Below, piece by piece: positions 1-10,100 of a DNA stretch of 64,000 nt (the stretch's first letter is position 1; each line of letters begins with the position of its first letter). This DNA is from Myxococcus xanthus. Lineage in GTDB: Bacteria > Myxococcota > Myxococcia > Myxococcales > Myxococcaceae. The stretch covers positions 1,553,001 through 1,617,000 of the forward strand of contig NZ_CP017174.1 in assembly GCF_006402735.1 (NCBI RefSeq), given 5' to 3'. Position numbers and translations under genes: made by a program. A model generated the notes under the pieces. It saw nothing but the letters and a program-made list of their open reading frames with translations, was not told the origin of the DNA and did no database searches.

Positions 1-966
1 CTCGCCGTGGGCGCGGTGCCGGTGCCTCTGCTGGCACTGGCGGGCAGTCTGTTGGACCTGGTGGGCCTGGATATCGGCCACAAGCTGGAGTCCGTGCAGC
101 AGGCGGTGCTGCTGTCCATCCGCCTGCCGCGCGTGACGCTCGGCATCATGGTGGGCGCGGTGTTGGCCACCTGTGGTGCCGCGCTTCAGGCGTTGTTCCG
201 CAATCCGTTGGTGGAGCCCGGCCTGCTGGGCACCTCCAGCGGCGCGGCGCTGGGGGCGGTGGCGGCCATCGTCATGGACGTGGCCCTCAGCGCCCACCTG
301 GGCTCGCTGCGGATGCTCGCGGTGCCGGGCGCGGCCTTCCTGGGCGCGCTGGGCGCCACGTTGCTCGCGCATCGGCTGGGTGGGGGCGGCGGTCGCACGG
401 AGACGGCGCGCATCCTCCTGGCGGGCGTTGCCGTCAGCGCGGGGGCGGGCGCGGGCATCGGTCTGCTCACGCAGATGGCCACCGACGCGCAGCTCCGCTC
501 CATCACCTTCTGGACCTGGGGCAGCCTGGGCGGTGCGTCCTGGGACGTGGTGGGGGCAGCCACGCTGCCGTTGCTCATCGCCCTGGGCCTGCTGCTGCGT
601 GAGGCGCGCACCCTCAACCTCCTGCTGCTGGGGGAGCGCGAGGCGTGGCACCTGGGCGTGGATGTCGAGCGCCTCAAGCGCCGGCTCATCCTCGCCGCGG
701 CCCTGGGTGTGGGGGCGGCGGTGTCCGTCACCGGGGTCATCGCCTTCGTGGGCTTGCTGGTGCCCGCGCTGTTGCGGCTGGCGCTGGGGCCGGACCACCG
801 GCGGCTGCTCAGTGCGTCCGCCTTGCTGGGGGCCTCGCTGCTGGTGGGCGCGGACCTGCTGGCTCGCACGGCGGCCATTCCCGCCGAGCTGCCCGTGGGC
901 GCGCTCACGTCCGTGCTGGGCGTTCCCGTCTTCATCGGGCTGCTGTCACGCAAGGGGGCCGCATGA
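1..966 (+). CDS. hmuU: FecCD-family ABC importer permease, haem type (5' partial)
   Basis: Inner-membrane permease of an iron/haem (BtuC/FecCD) importer. The reading frame is open to base 1, so the true start lies upstream; the GTG at 7 is only the first visible start codon. About 319 residues are visible with many hydrophobic segments and FecCD landmarks: RLPRVTLGIMVGA near the N-terminus, RNPLVEPGLLG, GVAVSAGAGAG, and a C-terminal GVIAFVGLLVPALLRL resembling the ATPase-coupling region. It overlaps the next gene as ATGA, so the two are co-translated. The substrate (haem rather than siderophore or B12) is inferred from the HmuV-like partner. A periplasmic binding protein is expected just outside the window. 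Confidence 0.85.
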   Translation, partial: LAVGAVPVPLLALAGSLLDLVGLDIGHKLESVQQAVLLSIRLPRVTLGIMVGAVLATCGAALQALFRNPLVEPGLLGTSSGAALGAVAAIVMDVALSAHLGSLRMLAVPGAAFLGALGATLLAHRLGGGGGRTETARILLAGVAVSAGAGAGIGLLTQMATDAQLRSITFWTWGSLGGASWDVVGAATLPLLIALGLLLREARTLNLLLLGEREAWHLGVDVERLKRRLILAAALGVGAAVSVTGVIAFVGLLVPALLRLALGPDHRRLLSASALLGASLLVGADLLARTAAIPAELPVGALTSVLGVPVFIGLLSRKGAA

Positions 967-1766
967 GTCTGGAGGTTCGTGGCATCGAGGTGTGGCGTGG
1001 CCGGGGGCGGACGCTGGGGCCCATGGACCTGGCCCTGCAGCCCGGCGAGGTGCTGGCCGTCGTGGGGCCCAACGGCGCGGGCAAGTCCACGCTGCTGTCC
1101 GCCATGTCGGGCGAGCTGCGGTGCTCGACGGGCGAGGTGCTCCTGGACGGCATTCCCTTGTCGCGTTGGAAGCCGCGGGAGCGGGCCGTGCGGCTGGGCG
1201 TGCTTCCCCAGGAGTCGTCGCTGGGCTTCGGCTTCACTGCGCTGGAGGTGGCGCTGCTGGGGCGGAGTCCGCATGCGAGCCGCGCTGAGGGCAGCGCGGA
1301 CCTGGCGGCGGCGGTGGCGGCGCTCGATGCCACCGACACGCGGCACCTGGCTTCGCGCTCGTATCTCACGCTGTCTGGGGGTGAGCGGCAGCGTGTGCAG
1401 CTTTCGCGGGTGCTGGCTCAGCTCTCCGAGCCGCTGGCCTCCGGACACCGCTACCTGCTGCTGGATGAGCCGACGGCGAGCCTGGACCTGGCCCACCAGC
1501 ACCTCGTGCTGGAGGCGGCGGCACGCTTCGCCCAGGAGGGTGGCGCGGTGCTGGCGGTGCTGCATGACCTCAATCTGGCCGCGCGGTATGCGCACCGGAT
1601 GGCCGTGCTCGCCGAGGGCCGGGTGGTTGAACTGGGCGCACCGGCGCAGGTGCTCTCCCAGGAACTGGTGGCCCGCGTCTTCGGCCTGCGCGTGCAGGTC
1701 GTCGAATGGCCAGGCTCGCCCGGTCCGCTGGTCATCCCGGAGGGCCGCGCGCCGCTGCCTCCCTGA
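963..1766 (+). CDS. hmuV: Haem ABC transporter ATP-binding protein (HmuV-like)
   Basis: Cytoplasmic ATPase that powers the adjacent permease, 267 aa, the usual HmuV length. Walker A GPNGAGKST is at residues 35-43, the signature is LSGGERQRVQ, and Walker B with D-loop reads YLLLDEPTASLDL, followed by the switch histidine in VLHDLNLAARYA. The HRYLLLDEPT and AHQHLVLE stretches and the C-terminal GLRVQVVEWPG...PLVIPEGR resemble HmuV more than FepC. The ATG at 963 overlaps the permease stop (ATGA), which fixes the start. A 17-bp inverted repeat follows the stop codon and probably ends the transcript. The haem specificity is a family-level inference. Confidence 0.88.
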   Translation: MSLEVRGIEVWRGRGRTLGPMDLALQPGEVLAVVGPNGAGKSTLLSAMSGELRCSTGEVLLDGIPLSRWKPRERAVRLGVLPQESSLGFGFTALEVALLGRSPHASRAEGSADLAAAVAALDATDTRHLASRSYLTLSGGERQRVQLSRVLAQLSEPLASGHRYLLLDEPTASLDLAHQHLVLEAAARFAQEGGAVLAVLHDLNLAARYAHRMAVLAEGRVVELGAPAQVLSQELVARVFGLRVQVVEWPGSPGPLVIPEGRAPLPP

Positions 1767-1804
1767 GCACGGACGGAGCCGTGCCCGCTGGATTCAGCTC
1801 CTCG

Positions 1805-1868
1805 CGGGAAAGGCCCTGGGCGCCCGGTGCCCCTCCACACCGCGCGTGATGGCCCAGGGCCTTTCCCG
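1805..1868 (+). terminator. Perfect 17-bp inverted repeat after the importer operon
   Basis: The arms at 1805-1821 and 1852-1868 are exact reverse complements (core gggaaaggccctgggc), separated by 30 nt. It starts about 40 nt after the hmuV stop. There is no T-tract, as is common for terminators in very GC-rich genomes. It could also be a transcript-stabilising hairpin or an operator for the lipoprotein gene downstream. Confidence 0.5.
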
Positions 1869-2007
1869 TGGGGGGCGCCGTTCCGCCACGCTGACGGCAG
1901 ACGGGCAGGGGAGCCGTGGCCTGCCCGGTGCTCCCACGCCGCACGATGGGCGTGCTGTCGTGCCTCCTCACCCCGTCTCCGTTCGGCGGGCGCGGAGGCG
2001 CCACGCA

Positions 2008-2959
2008 TTGCGTTTCGAAGCGGCGGTGGTGTGCCTGGGCATCCTCGTGCTGGCGTGCGGGCCCGAGCAGGACGGGCCGCCGTGTGATGCCGCCTGCGCG
2101 CCGGAGGACACGGTGTGCCGCGCCCGCGCGTGTGCCTCCGCTTTTCCGGACGAAGACCTGCGTGCCGCGGCGGATTGTGTCTCCATGCCGGAGGGGGGCC
2201 GGTGTCTGGGGACTCGCATCGTGGAGCGGTGCGTGGAGGGCGTGCTCATCCAGGAGGATTGCAGTGCCACCGAGGCCTGCGTGCTGGAGGGCGGAGCCCA
2301 CTGCTCCGGGGGCGTGGCGTGCCTGGACGGTGGCTCGCGGTGCTCGGCGGACGGTGTGTGGCAGGCCTGCGTCCAGGGACAGTGGCGGACGCGCGAGTGC
2401 GCGGCGGGCTGCGTGGAGACGGAGGGACGTGGCTTCGGGGGTGGAGCGCATCCGCGGCAAGACTCGCAAGCGCCTCGCGCCGCCCGCTCCTGGGCATGCG
2501 CATACCACCGGTCCGGGAGCTGGGCTCACGGCGAGGCTTCCCTCGCCCCTGCGCGTGGGCTGGACGGTGGTGGCGTCCTCGTCTGGGCATGTGCGGCTTG
2601 TTGCCGAAGTGGAGCGGCGCGCGGGCTTCGAGGTACCCGTTGAGGTGCTGCTCTCGCTTCCAGCCGGCGCCACGCTGACGGAGGGCGCCGTCACCTTCAC
2701 CGTTCCCGCTGGAGTGGGGGAGGGCGTGCTCTCCGTGACGTACGGCGTGGCCTTCGAGACGGGCACGCCGCCCACGGAAGACCTCGTGCTGGTGGCGCAT
2801 GCGGTGGGCGCGTCCTTGGGCGTGCACGCGGAGGCGCGCCATCGATTCGGTCGGGCGCTCGTGATGGATCGCCAGCCTGTGCCCACGGGACCTGAATTGC
2901 CCGCCGTGTTCATGACGGGGGACGGCACGCCTTCTGGCACCACGGACGAGGAGCCCTGA
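2008..2959 (+). pseudogene. Cys-rich lipoprotein gene split by an apparent frameshift
   Basis: The first part, from TTG 2008 with a ggagg motif at 1994-1998, reads as a lipoprotein: signal MRFEAAVVCLGILVLAC, then a Cys-rich region with about 16 cysteines (CDAACAPEDTVC, CSATEAC, CSADGVW and so on). It stays convincing to about 2436. The frame then degenerates, and protein-like sequence resumes one frame over (GVERIRGKTRKR... to DEEP, stop 2957-2959). That second part has a beta-rich domain with LSLPAGATLTEGAVTFTVPAGV. Reading one G fewer in the five-G run at 2437-2441 joins both into one protein of about 316 aa. This may be a real mutation, a sequencing error, or two genes. Function unknown; the site after the importer may hint at a link to iron. 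Confidence 0.6.
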
Positions 2960-2990
2960 CAGCAAGGGGGGCTGGTTCGAGGCTGGCAGG

Positions 2991-3051
2991 TCGCTGTTCG
3001 GAAATGTCGGGGGGGTGTCCGCTCAAAAGTCCCGACATTTCCGAACAGCGA
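2991..3051. repeat. Dispersed palindrome, copy 1 (terminator-like)
   Basis: The arms 2991-3011 and 3031-3051 are perfect 21-bp reverse complements (core ctgttcggaaatgtcggg) around a 19-nt spacer. The same 18-bp core palindrome occurs again at 32828-32883 with an unrelated spacer. This copy lies in the gap between the lipoprotein gene and the EamA gene and would form a strong hairpin. Confidence 0.85.
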
Positions 3052-3135
3052 GCTCGCGAACGGCCTCCAAGGGGGCGCTGCGACGGCGCGGCGATTGGAG
3101 TAGTCACGGGCGTAGGTCGTCGTCGAGGAGCCGCA

Positions 3136-3984
3136 TTGGAGACTGCTGCGCTGGTGCTGGTGTTGTCGTCCGCGTTCCTGCACGCGGCTTGGAACGCGCT
3201 GCTCAAGCGTCATCCCAATCCGGAAGTGGGCGTGGTGAGCGTCATCTCCGTGGTCATCCTGGCCAGTGGCATCTGGGCGCTGGGGATGCGTGGCCCCGCG
3301 TTCTCCAGCACGGAGGGGCTCGTTTGGGCGCTGTGGGCGGGCGTGTGTGAGAGCGTTTACCTCGCGGGGCTCGCGCGGTCGCTGCGTCAGGCGCCACTCG
3401 GGCTCGCGTACACGGTGTCGCGTGGTGGCGCGATGCTGCTCGTCTGGCCCGTGTCCGTGGTGTGGCTGGGGGAGGCGGTGTCCCCGTGGACGGTGTCGGG
3501 CGTGGCGATGCTCTGCGTTGGGCTGGCGGTGATGAACCTGTCCCGTCCCTCGGGGTCCACGGGGACGGGCGTGGCGTGGGCGGCCCTGTCGGCGGTGGGA
3601 ATCGCGGGCTACCACTTGAGCTACAAGATGGCGCTGGGGACGGGCGCGCAGCCTCCTGCGTTGTTCGCCACCGGCCTGCTCGTCGCGCTGCCCGTGCTCA
3701 TCCTGGAGCGGGGCCGCCAGCAGGGGTGGGCGGCCTTCCGCCGGGAGGCTTTGCTCGCACCGGGGCTTGTCTTGACGGCGGGGCTCATCTCCGCGCTGTC
3801 GTTCGGCCTGTTGCTGACGGCGCTGGCGGGGGGCGGGGCAGGAGCGGTGCTGACGCTTCGAAACACCTCCATCGCCTTCGCGCTGGTGCTCGCGGCGCTC
3901 CAGGGTGAGCGCCTGGGCCGACGGCAACTGTCGGGCGCCGCGCTCGTCGCCGTGGGCGCGTTGTTGCTCGGCGTGCCAGCGTAG
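3136..3984 (+). CDS. EamA/DMT-family transporter
   Basis: Inner-membrane drug/metabolite transporter-type permease, 282 aa with about ten hydrophobic segments in two EamA halves. The first half opens LVLSSAFLHAAWNALLKRHP, a typical EamA start. The second half begins near VAWAALSAVGIAGYHLSYK and ends in the usual re-entrant pattern LRNTSIAFALVLAALQGERLG. TTG 3136 is chosen because it directly precedes the first membrane segment and has GAGGAG at 3125-3130; longer in-frame starts run back through the palindromic repeat and are unlikely. The substrate cannot be told from sequence. It is monocistronic, and converges on the envelope-machine operon. Confidence 0.85.
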   Translation: METAALVLVLSSAFLHAAWNALLKRHPNPEVGVVSVISVVILASGIWALGMRGPAFSSTEGLVWALWAGVCESVYLAGLARSLRQAPLGLAYTVSRGGAMLLVWPVSVVWLGEAVSPWTVSGVAMLCVGLAVMNLSRPSGSTGTGVAWAALSAVGIAGYHLSYKMALGTGAQPPALFATGLLVALPVLILERGRQQGWAAFRREALLAPGLVLTAGLISALSFGLLLTALAGGGAGAVLTLRNTSIAFALVLAALQGERLGRRQLSGAALVAVGALLLGVPA

Positions 3985-4111
3985 GCGGCGGGTTCACCGC
4001 GGGACTGCACGGGCGCGATGCCCATACGCTCGCCCGCACACTCCGCTGGAGCCCGCGCTCGGTCAGTTCATTTCGCGCGCGAGCATCGCGGTGAGACGTC
4101 TCGCGAGCGGA

Positions 4112-6031
4112 CTACGGCGTGGGTGCGGACGCCGTCAGCCGCTTCAGTGCGTCCTTCGCATCCGAGTGGTCCGGCTGCAACTGCACGGCCATCTTGTAGG
4201 CGTCCCTTGCCTCATCGAGGCGCTTCGTCGCCTCCAGCAACTGCCCGAGTGCGTTGTGTGGCTCGGCGAAGTTCGGGTCCGCCTGCACGGCGTTGCGGAA
4301 GGACTTCTCCGCGCCCTTCGTGTTGCCCTGCTTGTACAGCGTGTGGCCCATGTACAGCAGGCCCAGCGAGTGGCGCGGGTCCACCGACAGCACGGACGTC
4401 AGCACCTTCTTCGCCTTCGCGCCGTCGCCGCCACGCAGGTAGATGAAGCCCAGCTCCGCGCGAGCCTCCAACTGCGCCGGGTCCTTCGCCACCACCGCCT
4501 CGAGCTCCGACACGGCCAGTTCCGGCCGCCCACGCCGCGAGTGGACGATGCCCAGCCGCGCCAGCGCCGCGGTGTCGGCCTCTTCGCCGTCCTTGGGCTT
4601 GAGCAGCCCCTCCGCCGCCACATAGTCGCCCATGGCCAGCAGCAGGTCCGCGAGCGCCAGCTTCGCGGCGCGATTGGCGGGGTCCTCGTCCAGGAGGGCC
4701 TTGTAGAGCGGCTGTGCCTTCGCGCCCACCCGCTTCTGCGCGTACACATCCGCGAGCGCCAGCCGGTTCTCCGGCGTGGGGGAGAGCTTCACACCCGCTT
4801 CGTACTCGGCGATGGCGCCATCCAAGTCACCCTTGGCGCGCAGGGCCTCGCCATAGGCGGCGCGGGCGCTCGCATCCTTCGGGAATGCGTCCACGGCCGT
4901 CTTCAGGGTGGCCACCGCTTCGTCCGCCTTGCCCAGGCTGAGCCACGCGCGAGCAAGTCCCTGGTACGCCTCCGTCGTCTTCTTCCCGTCCTCGGCGCTC
5001 TTCTCGATGGCCTTCTTGAAGGCCTCCACGGCCTGCTTCTTCTTGCCCTGCGTCAGGTACAGGTGGCCCAGTTGCGTGTACGGCCCGCTGGACCGCTGCG
5101 GCTCCAGCACCACGGCCTTTTCGAAGGACTTCAGGGCCCGGACGTTGTCACCGAGCTGGTAGTACGCCAGCCCCAGGTTGAAGTGCGCCTCGGCGAACTT
5201 CGGGTCCGCGGCGATGGCCTTGAGGAAGGCGTCGGTGGCCTTGCGCGGGTCGCCCTTCTCGTTGAACGCCACGCCCATGTTGTTGTGCGCGCTGGCGTGC
5301 TTGGGGTCGGCGGCGAGCGTGCGCTGGTACTCGGCGATGGCGCCGTCCAGGTCGTTCTCCCGCATGAGGAGCACGCCGAGGTTGTAGTGCGCCTCGGTGT
5401 CACCCAGCTTCTGCCGGGTGGCCTCGCGCAGCGTCTCCTTGGCCTCGCCGTTGAGGCCCTTCTCCGCCAGGGCCTTGCCCAGATTCACGCGGGCCACGTT
5501 GAGCTTCGCGTCCAGCTTCAGCGCCTCACGGTAGGCCTCGATGGCGTCGTCCGTGCGGCTGGCGCGCTGCAGGGCCTCGCCCAGGTTGAAGCGCAGCTCC
5601 GCGTCCTGGGGGGCCAGCTCCACCGCCACCGCGTACTGGCTGATGGCCACGTCGCGCTCGTCCAGTACGCGCGCCAGCAGGCCGCGCTCGGCCCGGAGGG
5701 TGGACTCCTCGGGGAAGGCGGCGATGGCCGTGTCCAGCACCGTGCGCGCCTGCTCCGGCTCACCGGACAGCCGCAGCGCGCGGGCCAGGGCCAGCTTCGG
5801 CGGAATGAGGTCCGGCTCCTGGGCCACCAGCTTCTTCAGGGGCGCCACGGCCTTCTTCGGCGTGTTGAGCGCGAGGAAGGCGGTGCCCAGGCGGTACAGG
5901 GCGTCCGCGTCGTCGGGGGACTCGGCCAACCGCGCGCTCTCCACGGCGGCGGTGCGCTCGAGCGTGGCCGTGTCGGGCTCGGCGGCCTGCGCGGTGAGGA
6001 GCTGGAGCACCAGGAAGCTGGCAGTCTTCAT
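4112..6031 (-). CDS. TPR protein, GltC/NfsC-like, last gene of envelope-machine operon
   Basis: 639 aa, with an N-terminal signal peptide (MKTASFLVLQLLTAQAAE) followed almost entirely by 34-residue TPR units, roughly fifteen (for example AHYNLGVLLMRENDLDGA, AEAHFNLGLAYYQLGDN). This predicts a periplasmic protein-interaction scaffold. The start ATG at 6029-6031 shares one base with the stop of the upstream lipoprotein gene (TAATG), so the two are coupled; a longer frame runs back into that gene and is not used. In Glt and Nfs machines a TPR protein (GltC/NfsC) works at the outer membrane with barrel and lipoprotein partners. The assignment rests on architecture and neighbours, not alignment. 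Confidence 0.85.
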   Translation of the reverse strand: MKTASFLVLQLLTAQAAEPDTATLERTAAVESARLAESPDDADALYRLGTAFLALNTPKKAVAPLKKLVAQEPDLIPPKLALARALRLSGEPEQARTVLDTAIAAFPEESTLRAERGLLARVLDERDVAISQYAVAVELAPQDAELRFNLGEALQRASRTDDAIEAYREALKLDAKLNVARVNLGKALAEKGLNGEAKETLREATRQKLGDTEAHYNLGVLLMRENDLDGAIAEYQRTLAADPKHASAHNNMGVAFNEKGDPRKATDAFLKAIAADPKFAEAHFNLGLAYYQLGDNVRALKSFEKAVVLEPQRSSGPYTQLGHLYLTQGKKKQAVEAFKKAIEKSAEDGKKTTEAYQGLARAWLSLGKADEAVATLKTAVDAFPKDASARAAYGEALRAKGDLDGAIAEYEAGVKLSPTPENRLALADVYAQKRVGAKAQPLYKALLDEDPANRAAKLALADLLLAMGDYVAAEGLLKPKDGEEADTAALARLGIVHSRRGRPELAVSELEAVVAKDPAQLEARAELGFIYLRGGDGAKAKKVLTSVLSVDPRHSLGLLYMGHTLYKQGNTKGAEKSFRNAVQADPNFAEPHNALGQLLEATKRLDEARDAYKMAVQLQPDHSDAKDALKRLTASAPTP

Positions 6032-6666
6032 TATAGGTTCTCCACGTAGGGACTCGCGCGCGCGTCGAAGGTCTTCTTCGCGAGCGCCGCCTTCTTCGCC
6101 TCCCACGCCTCCCGCGCCGTCTTCTCTTCCTTCTCGTCTCCAGCGAGCTCGGCGCGTTCTTCCTTCACCTCCGCCTTGCACTCGGAGACCTGCTCCTCGA
6201 ATTCCTTCTGGTCCAGCCGCTCGCTGCCCTCGACCTTCGCCTTTCGGGCGGCCTGCAGGCGGGCCAGCTCGAACTCGGCGAAGGCGCAGCGCAGCGCCAG
6301 CCGCTCCACGTCCCGCAGGCCCACGCTGAGCCGCTGCCGGGCGCGCAGGTACTCCACGCGGGCCTCGGCCTCGGCGATGGCCAGCTTCGCCACCTCGCGG
6401 GACACCTCGTCCGACGCGCGGTCCACTTCATCCTCCGCGGCTTCCTTGCGGGAGCGGGCGCGGCGGATGTTGTCGCGGGCGCGGCCAATCTCGTTGTCGG
6501 CCTCGTCCACCTTGTCGATGGCGAGCGCGAGGTTGTTCTCCGCCTCCAGCAGCTCGATGCGCGCCTCGTACGGGAGCTTCTTCTCCAGCGAGTCGGGCAC
6601 GCGCATGTTGTAGCTGGCGCCGCACGCGGAGAGCAGGGGGAGGGTGAGCAGGACAAAGCGCTTCAT
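6031..6666 (-). CDS. Coiled-coil lipoprotein of the envelope-machine operon
   Basis: 211 aa. Lipobox LLSAC with acylated Cys15 and Gly at +2, so outer-membrane sorting is expected. Residues about 35-205 are charged and almost wholly helical, with heptad-like EAENNLALAIDKVDEADNE and KEEKTAREAWEAKKA stretches indicating long coiled coils. The start overlaps the upstream stop (ATGA) and the stop overlaps the downstream TPR gene. It may bridge the outer membrane and periplasmic partners like the lipoproteins of Glt-type machines. No enzymatic motif is seen. Confidence 0.8.
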   Translation of the reverse strand: MKRFVLLTLPLLSACGASYNMRVPDSLEKKLPYEARIELLEAENNLALAIDKVDEADNEIGRARDNIRRARSRKEAAEDEVDRASDEVSREVAKLAIAEAEARVEYLRARQRLSVGLRDVERLALRCAFAEFELARLQAARKAKVEGSERLDQKEFEEQVSECKAEVKEERAELAGDEKEEKTAREAWEAKKAALAKKTFDARASPYVENL

Positions 6667-7163
6667 GGAACCGTCGCCTCGAAGCTTCCGAAGATGGTGC
6701 GCCCGGAATAGGTGTGGGTGCCGTTGACGAACGTGACGTGGAACTCGCCGGAGATGCGCTGGCCCTGCTGACTGGGAAGGGCCTTCACCTTCAGCCCACC
6801 CACCCGCAGCTCCGGGAAGGTCCGCGCCGGCTCATCCAGCACGTTGCGGCCAATGGCGCCGCGCTGGGCACCGTTGGCCAGGACTTCCGCCAGGTTGACG
6901 TCCAGCGAGCCGGTGTAGCCCTCCGGGAGCATGTCCTGCACCCGGGCGCTGACCTTCAGCACCGTGTTGGTGCCCGTGCCCTGCTGGGTGACGAAGTTCA
7001 CCGCCAGCTCACCTTCGGCCAGCTGCGCCTCCGCGCGGTCGTAGCGCAGGTCGAGCAGCGACGTCACGCTGCCCTCCAGCCGCCCGCCCTCGTCGCCACA
7101 GGCGCAGAGGGCGGCGGTGAGCAGGACGCCGAGCCACGATGCACGCGCGGGCCTCACTTGCAT
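6663..7163 (-). CDS. Small lipoprotein with a repeated family motif
   Basis: 166 aa from ATG 7161-7163 (a GTG at 7170-7172 would add three residues). Signal MQVRPARASWLGVLLTAALCAC, followed by a beta-rich domain. The mature start, RLEGSVTSLLDLRYDRAEAQ, resembles SLAGSVSELFPLEVSRVEVL in the lipoprotein at 32224-32796, and both end in a GxF/GTF-type beta segment, so they look like distant paralogues. It overlaps the TPR gene before it by 10 nt and the coiled-coil lipoprotein after it by 4 nt. Probable outer-membrane component; molecular role unknown. Confidence 0.78.
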   Translation of the reverse strand: MQVRPARASWLGVLLTAALCACGDEGGRLEGSVTSLLDLRYDRAEAQLAEGELAVNFVTQQGTGTNTVLKVSARVQDMLPEGYTGSLDVNLAEVLANGAQRGAIGRNVLDEPARTFPELRVGGLKVKALPSQQGQRISGEFHVTFVNGTHTYSGRTIFGSFEATVP

Positions 7164-10100
7164 GCCTTCCACCCGCCATCCACGTCGTTGCCGCCCAGCG
7201 AGGCCACGTCCTTGAGCACGGCCAGCTCGCGGCGGGCGCCGTCGACGTCACCGAAGCGGCAGCGCAGCGCGGCCAGGTTGAGGCGCGCCTTGCCGAAGGT
7301 GGGGTCGGAGTCCATGGCGCGGCCGTATGCCTCGCGCGCGCCCATGGCGTCACCCATGTGGAGCAGCGCCAGACCCAGCGCGGAGTGCGCCGAGGCCCGC
7401 GTGTCCTGCAGCTCCGTGACGCGGCCCAGGGTGAGCTGCGCCATGCCGTACTGGCGCGCGTCCAGGTAGGCCAGACCCAGCGCCTCCAGCGCCTCCGCGT
7501 TGAGCGTGCGCTCGGCCTTCTTGCGCAGCTCCTCCAGGGACGCCGGCTGCGTGGGCGTGCCCGGCTGCGGCACCGGCAGCGCCGCCGTCTCCGTGCGAGC
7601 GCGGCAGCCCACCACCGCGGCGCTGAAGACCTCCAGGGACTCGGCGCGGGACAAGCAGGCCTTGAACGCTTCGTCGGAGCGCGCCTTCAGCGGCGTCACC
7701 TGCTCCTTCACCGCGGCCCGGAACTGCTGCGCCTCCGCGGCGGACAGGCCGGCGGGAACGGCCGTGCCTTCCACCACGTCCGCGATGTGGCCGTACGCGA
7801 GCGCCAGCTTCCACAGCGAGGCCACCGCCCACTCGGCGTAGCCCAGCGACGCGGCCTGCGTGTAGATGCCCTCCATGCTCTGGAGCGCGGCGACCTTCTC
7901 CTCCACCTGGTCCGCGGGGAGGTCCCTGTAGCCACGGTAGAGGATTTCGCCCAGGTACCACAGGCCCTTCGCCGCCTCCTCGGTGCCGCCGTTGGGGCCC
8001 TGCACCGCGGTGGTGAGGGTGGCGATGAGCGCGTCGGCGGGCGCGGTGGGCGCCGTGGTGGCCTGCACCTCGGCCAGCACCGCCGCGGCGGCGGCGCTGT
8101 GGCGGTCCATCTTCAGCGCGGTCTCGGCCGCCGTCTTCGCGCGGGCGTAGTCCTTCTGCTTCAGCCGCGTCTCCGCCAGCATCACCAGGACTTCCGCCTT
8201 GCGCGCGCCGGCGATGTCGGCGGCGGCCTCCAGGTCACGCGCCGCCTCCTTGTGCTCGCCCAGCGCCATGCGCAGCCGCGCGCCGGCCAGCCAGCCGTCC
8301 ACGGCGGCGAAGTCGCCACCCAGCTTCTGGCCCACCTGTTCGAACCAGCCCGCCGCCTCGCCGAACGCCGCGGCCTCCGCCGCGTGCCGGCCCAGCGTCA
8401 GCAGTACGTCCGACAGGTACTGGCTCTTCGGGTAGTCCTGCACCAGCTTCGTGCCCAGCTCGCGCTGGGCCTGCATGTCACGCTTCTCGCGCGCCGCGGT
8501 GAACGCGCCGTAGAGCGCCTTCTCGCCGATGTCGGAGTTCTTGTTCTCGTCGGCGACCTTCACCAGACCCTGGATGACGTCGCCCGTCTCCTGGGCGCTC
8601 TGCAGGGCCAGCTCATCCAGCGCCTCGGCGCGGCTCTGGGTGAGAATCTTCTGCACGTCCGCGCGGAAGCTGGCCGGCAGCGGCGCGCCCAGCAGCTTCT
8701 TGCCCGTCTCATCCAGGCCCTTGAAGTCGTTGAGCTGCCGCAGGCTGTCCAGCGCCAGGTTGCCCGCGATGGGGGCTTCCTTGTGCTGCGGGTGGCTCAG
8801 CGCGAAGGCGGTGAACAGCTCCGCGGCCTTCGGGTACTCGCCGTCCTCGTAGTAGGCGCGGGCGATGTTGAACTTCACCACCAGGGCATTCTCACTGCGG
8901 GGGTAGCGCGACACGAAGTCGGCGCCCAGCAGCTTCATGGCCTGACGCGCGTCCGCCACCTCGAAGGCGTTGCGCGTCTGCGCCTCCTCCGGCTTGAGCG
9001 TGGAGAAGTGCGCCAGCAGCGCGGCGTTGAGGGCTTCCTCCTCACCCTTCGCGTCCTTGGCCTTCACATGGTAGCGGGCCAGTTCCTCGAACTGGCGCGC
9101 GGCCTCGGGGTACGCGTTGGCGGAGTACAGCGCGTCCGCGCGGTTCTTCATCATCGTGCGCACGTGCTGCTCGGGCCGGAAGAGGCCCAAGTAGGCCTGA
9201 TAGGCCTCCGCCGCGCTCACGTAGAGCGCCTTGTCGTTCTTCTTCTGCGCCTCCACGTGGAGGAGGGTGGAGAGGTCGCGCGCCATCTCCTCCAACTCCA
9301 CCAGGTGCTTCTTGCGCTCGGCCTCCGCCAGCTCGGGGTCCGTCTTGCTCTGCACCGCGGCGCGCACGAGGATTCTCAGGTCCTCGGCGTCCGGCAGCAC
9401 CTTGCCCTTGGAGGCCTTGATGGCGTCGTAGAGCTTCTGGCCGCGCTCCAGGTCCAGCTCCGGGTCGTGCTGAATCTCCATCAGCTTGCGCAGCGCGGGG
9501 ATGGCCCACTCGTACTGCTGCTTGATGAAGTAGCGGTTGCCCAGCTTGTCCAGCGCGAGCGCGTAGGTGGCGCGGCTGTCGCTGAGCTTCTCGAAGTAGT
9601 TGAGCGCGCCCTTGGGCGGCTTGGCCTCGGTGTAGCTGTAGACGAGGTCCAGCAGGGCCTCGCGCTTGACGTTGAGCGCCTTCTTCACGTCCACGCCGGG
9701 CAGCGGCGCGCTGGCGGCCGCGGCCTCGAAGAAGGTGACGGCCTCCGCGTGCTTGGCCTGATTCACGCGAATCCAGCCCATCTTGTAGCGGGCCAGGTCG
9801 TGCACCGGTGAGGGCGGGGCCTCCAGGATGGCCTGGTAGTGCTTCTCCGCCTCACCCAGGTCGGCCTTGTCGAAGAAGTGGTCGCCCAGAATCTGCTCCG
9901 CCTCCAGGCGCAGCGGACTGCCGGGGAACTTGCGCGTCAGGTCGCCGAGCGTCTTGAGCATCTCGTCGAACTGGCCCAGCTCGCGCTGCTCGTGCGCCAG
10001 GTAGAACGTCACCTGGTCGCCGTCCTTGAAGTCCGGGTACTCGCGCAGCAGCCGGTAGTACATCTGCACGGCCTTCTGCTTCAGCAGCCGCGTCTCCGGG

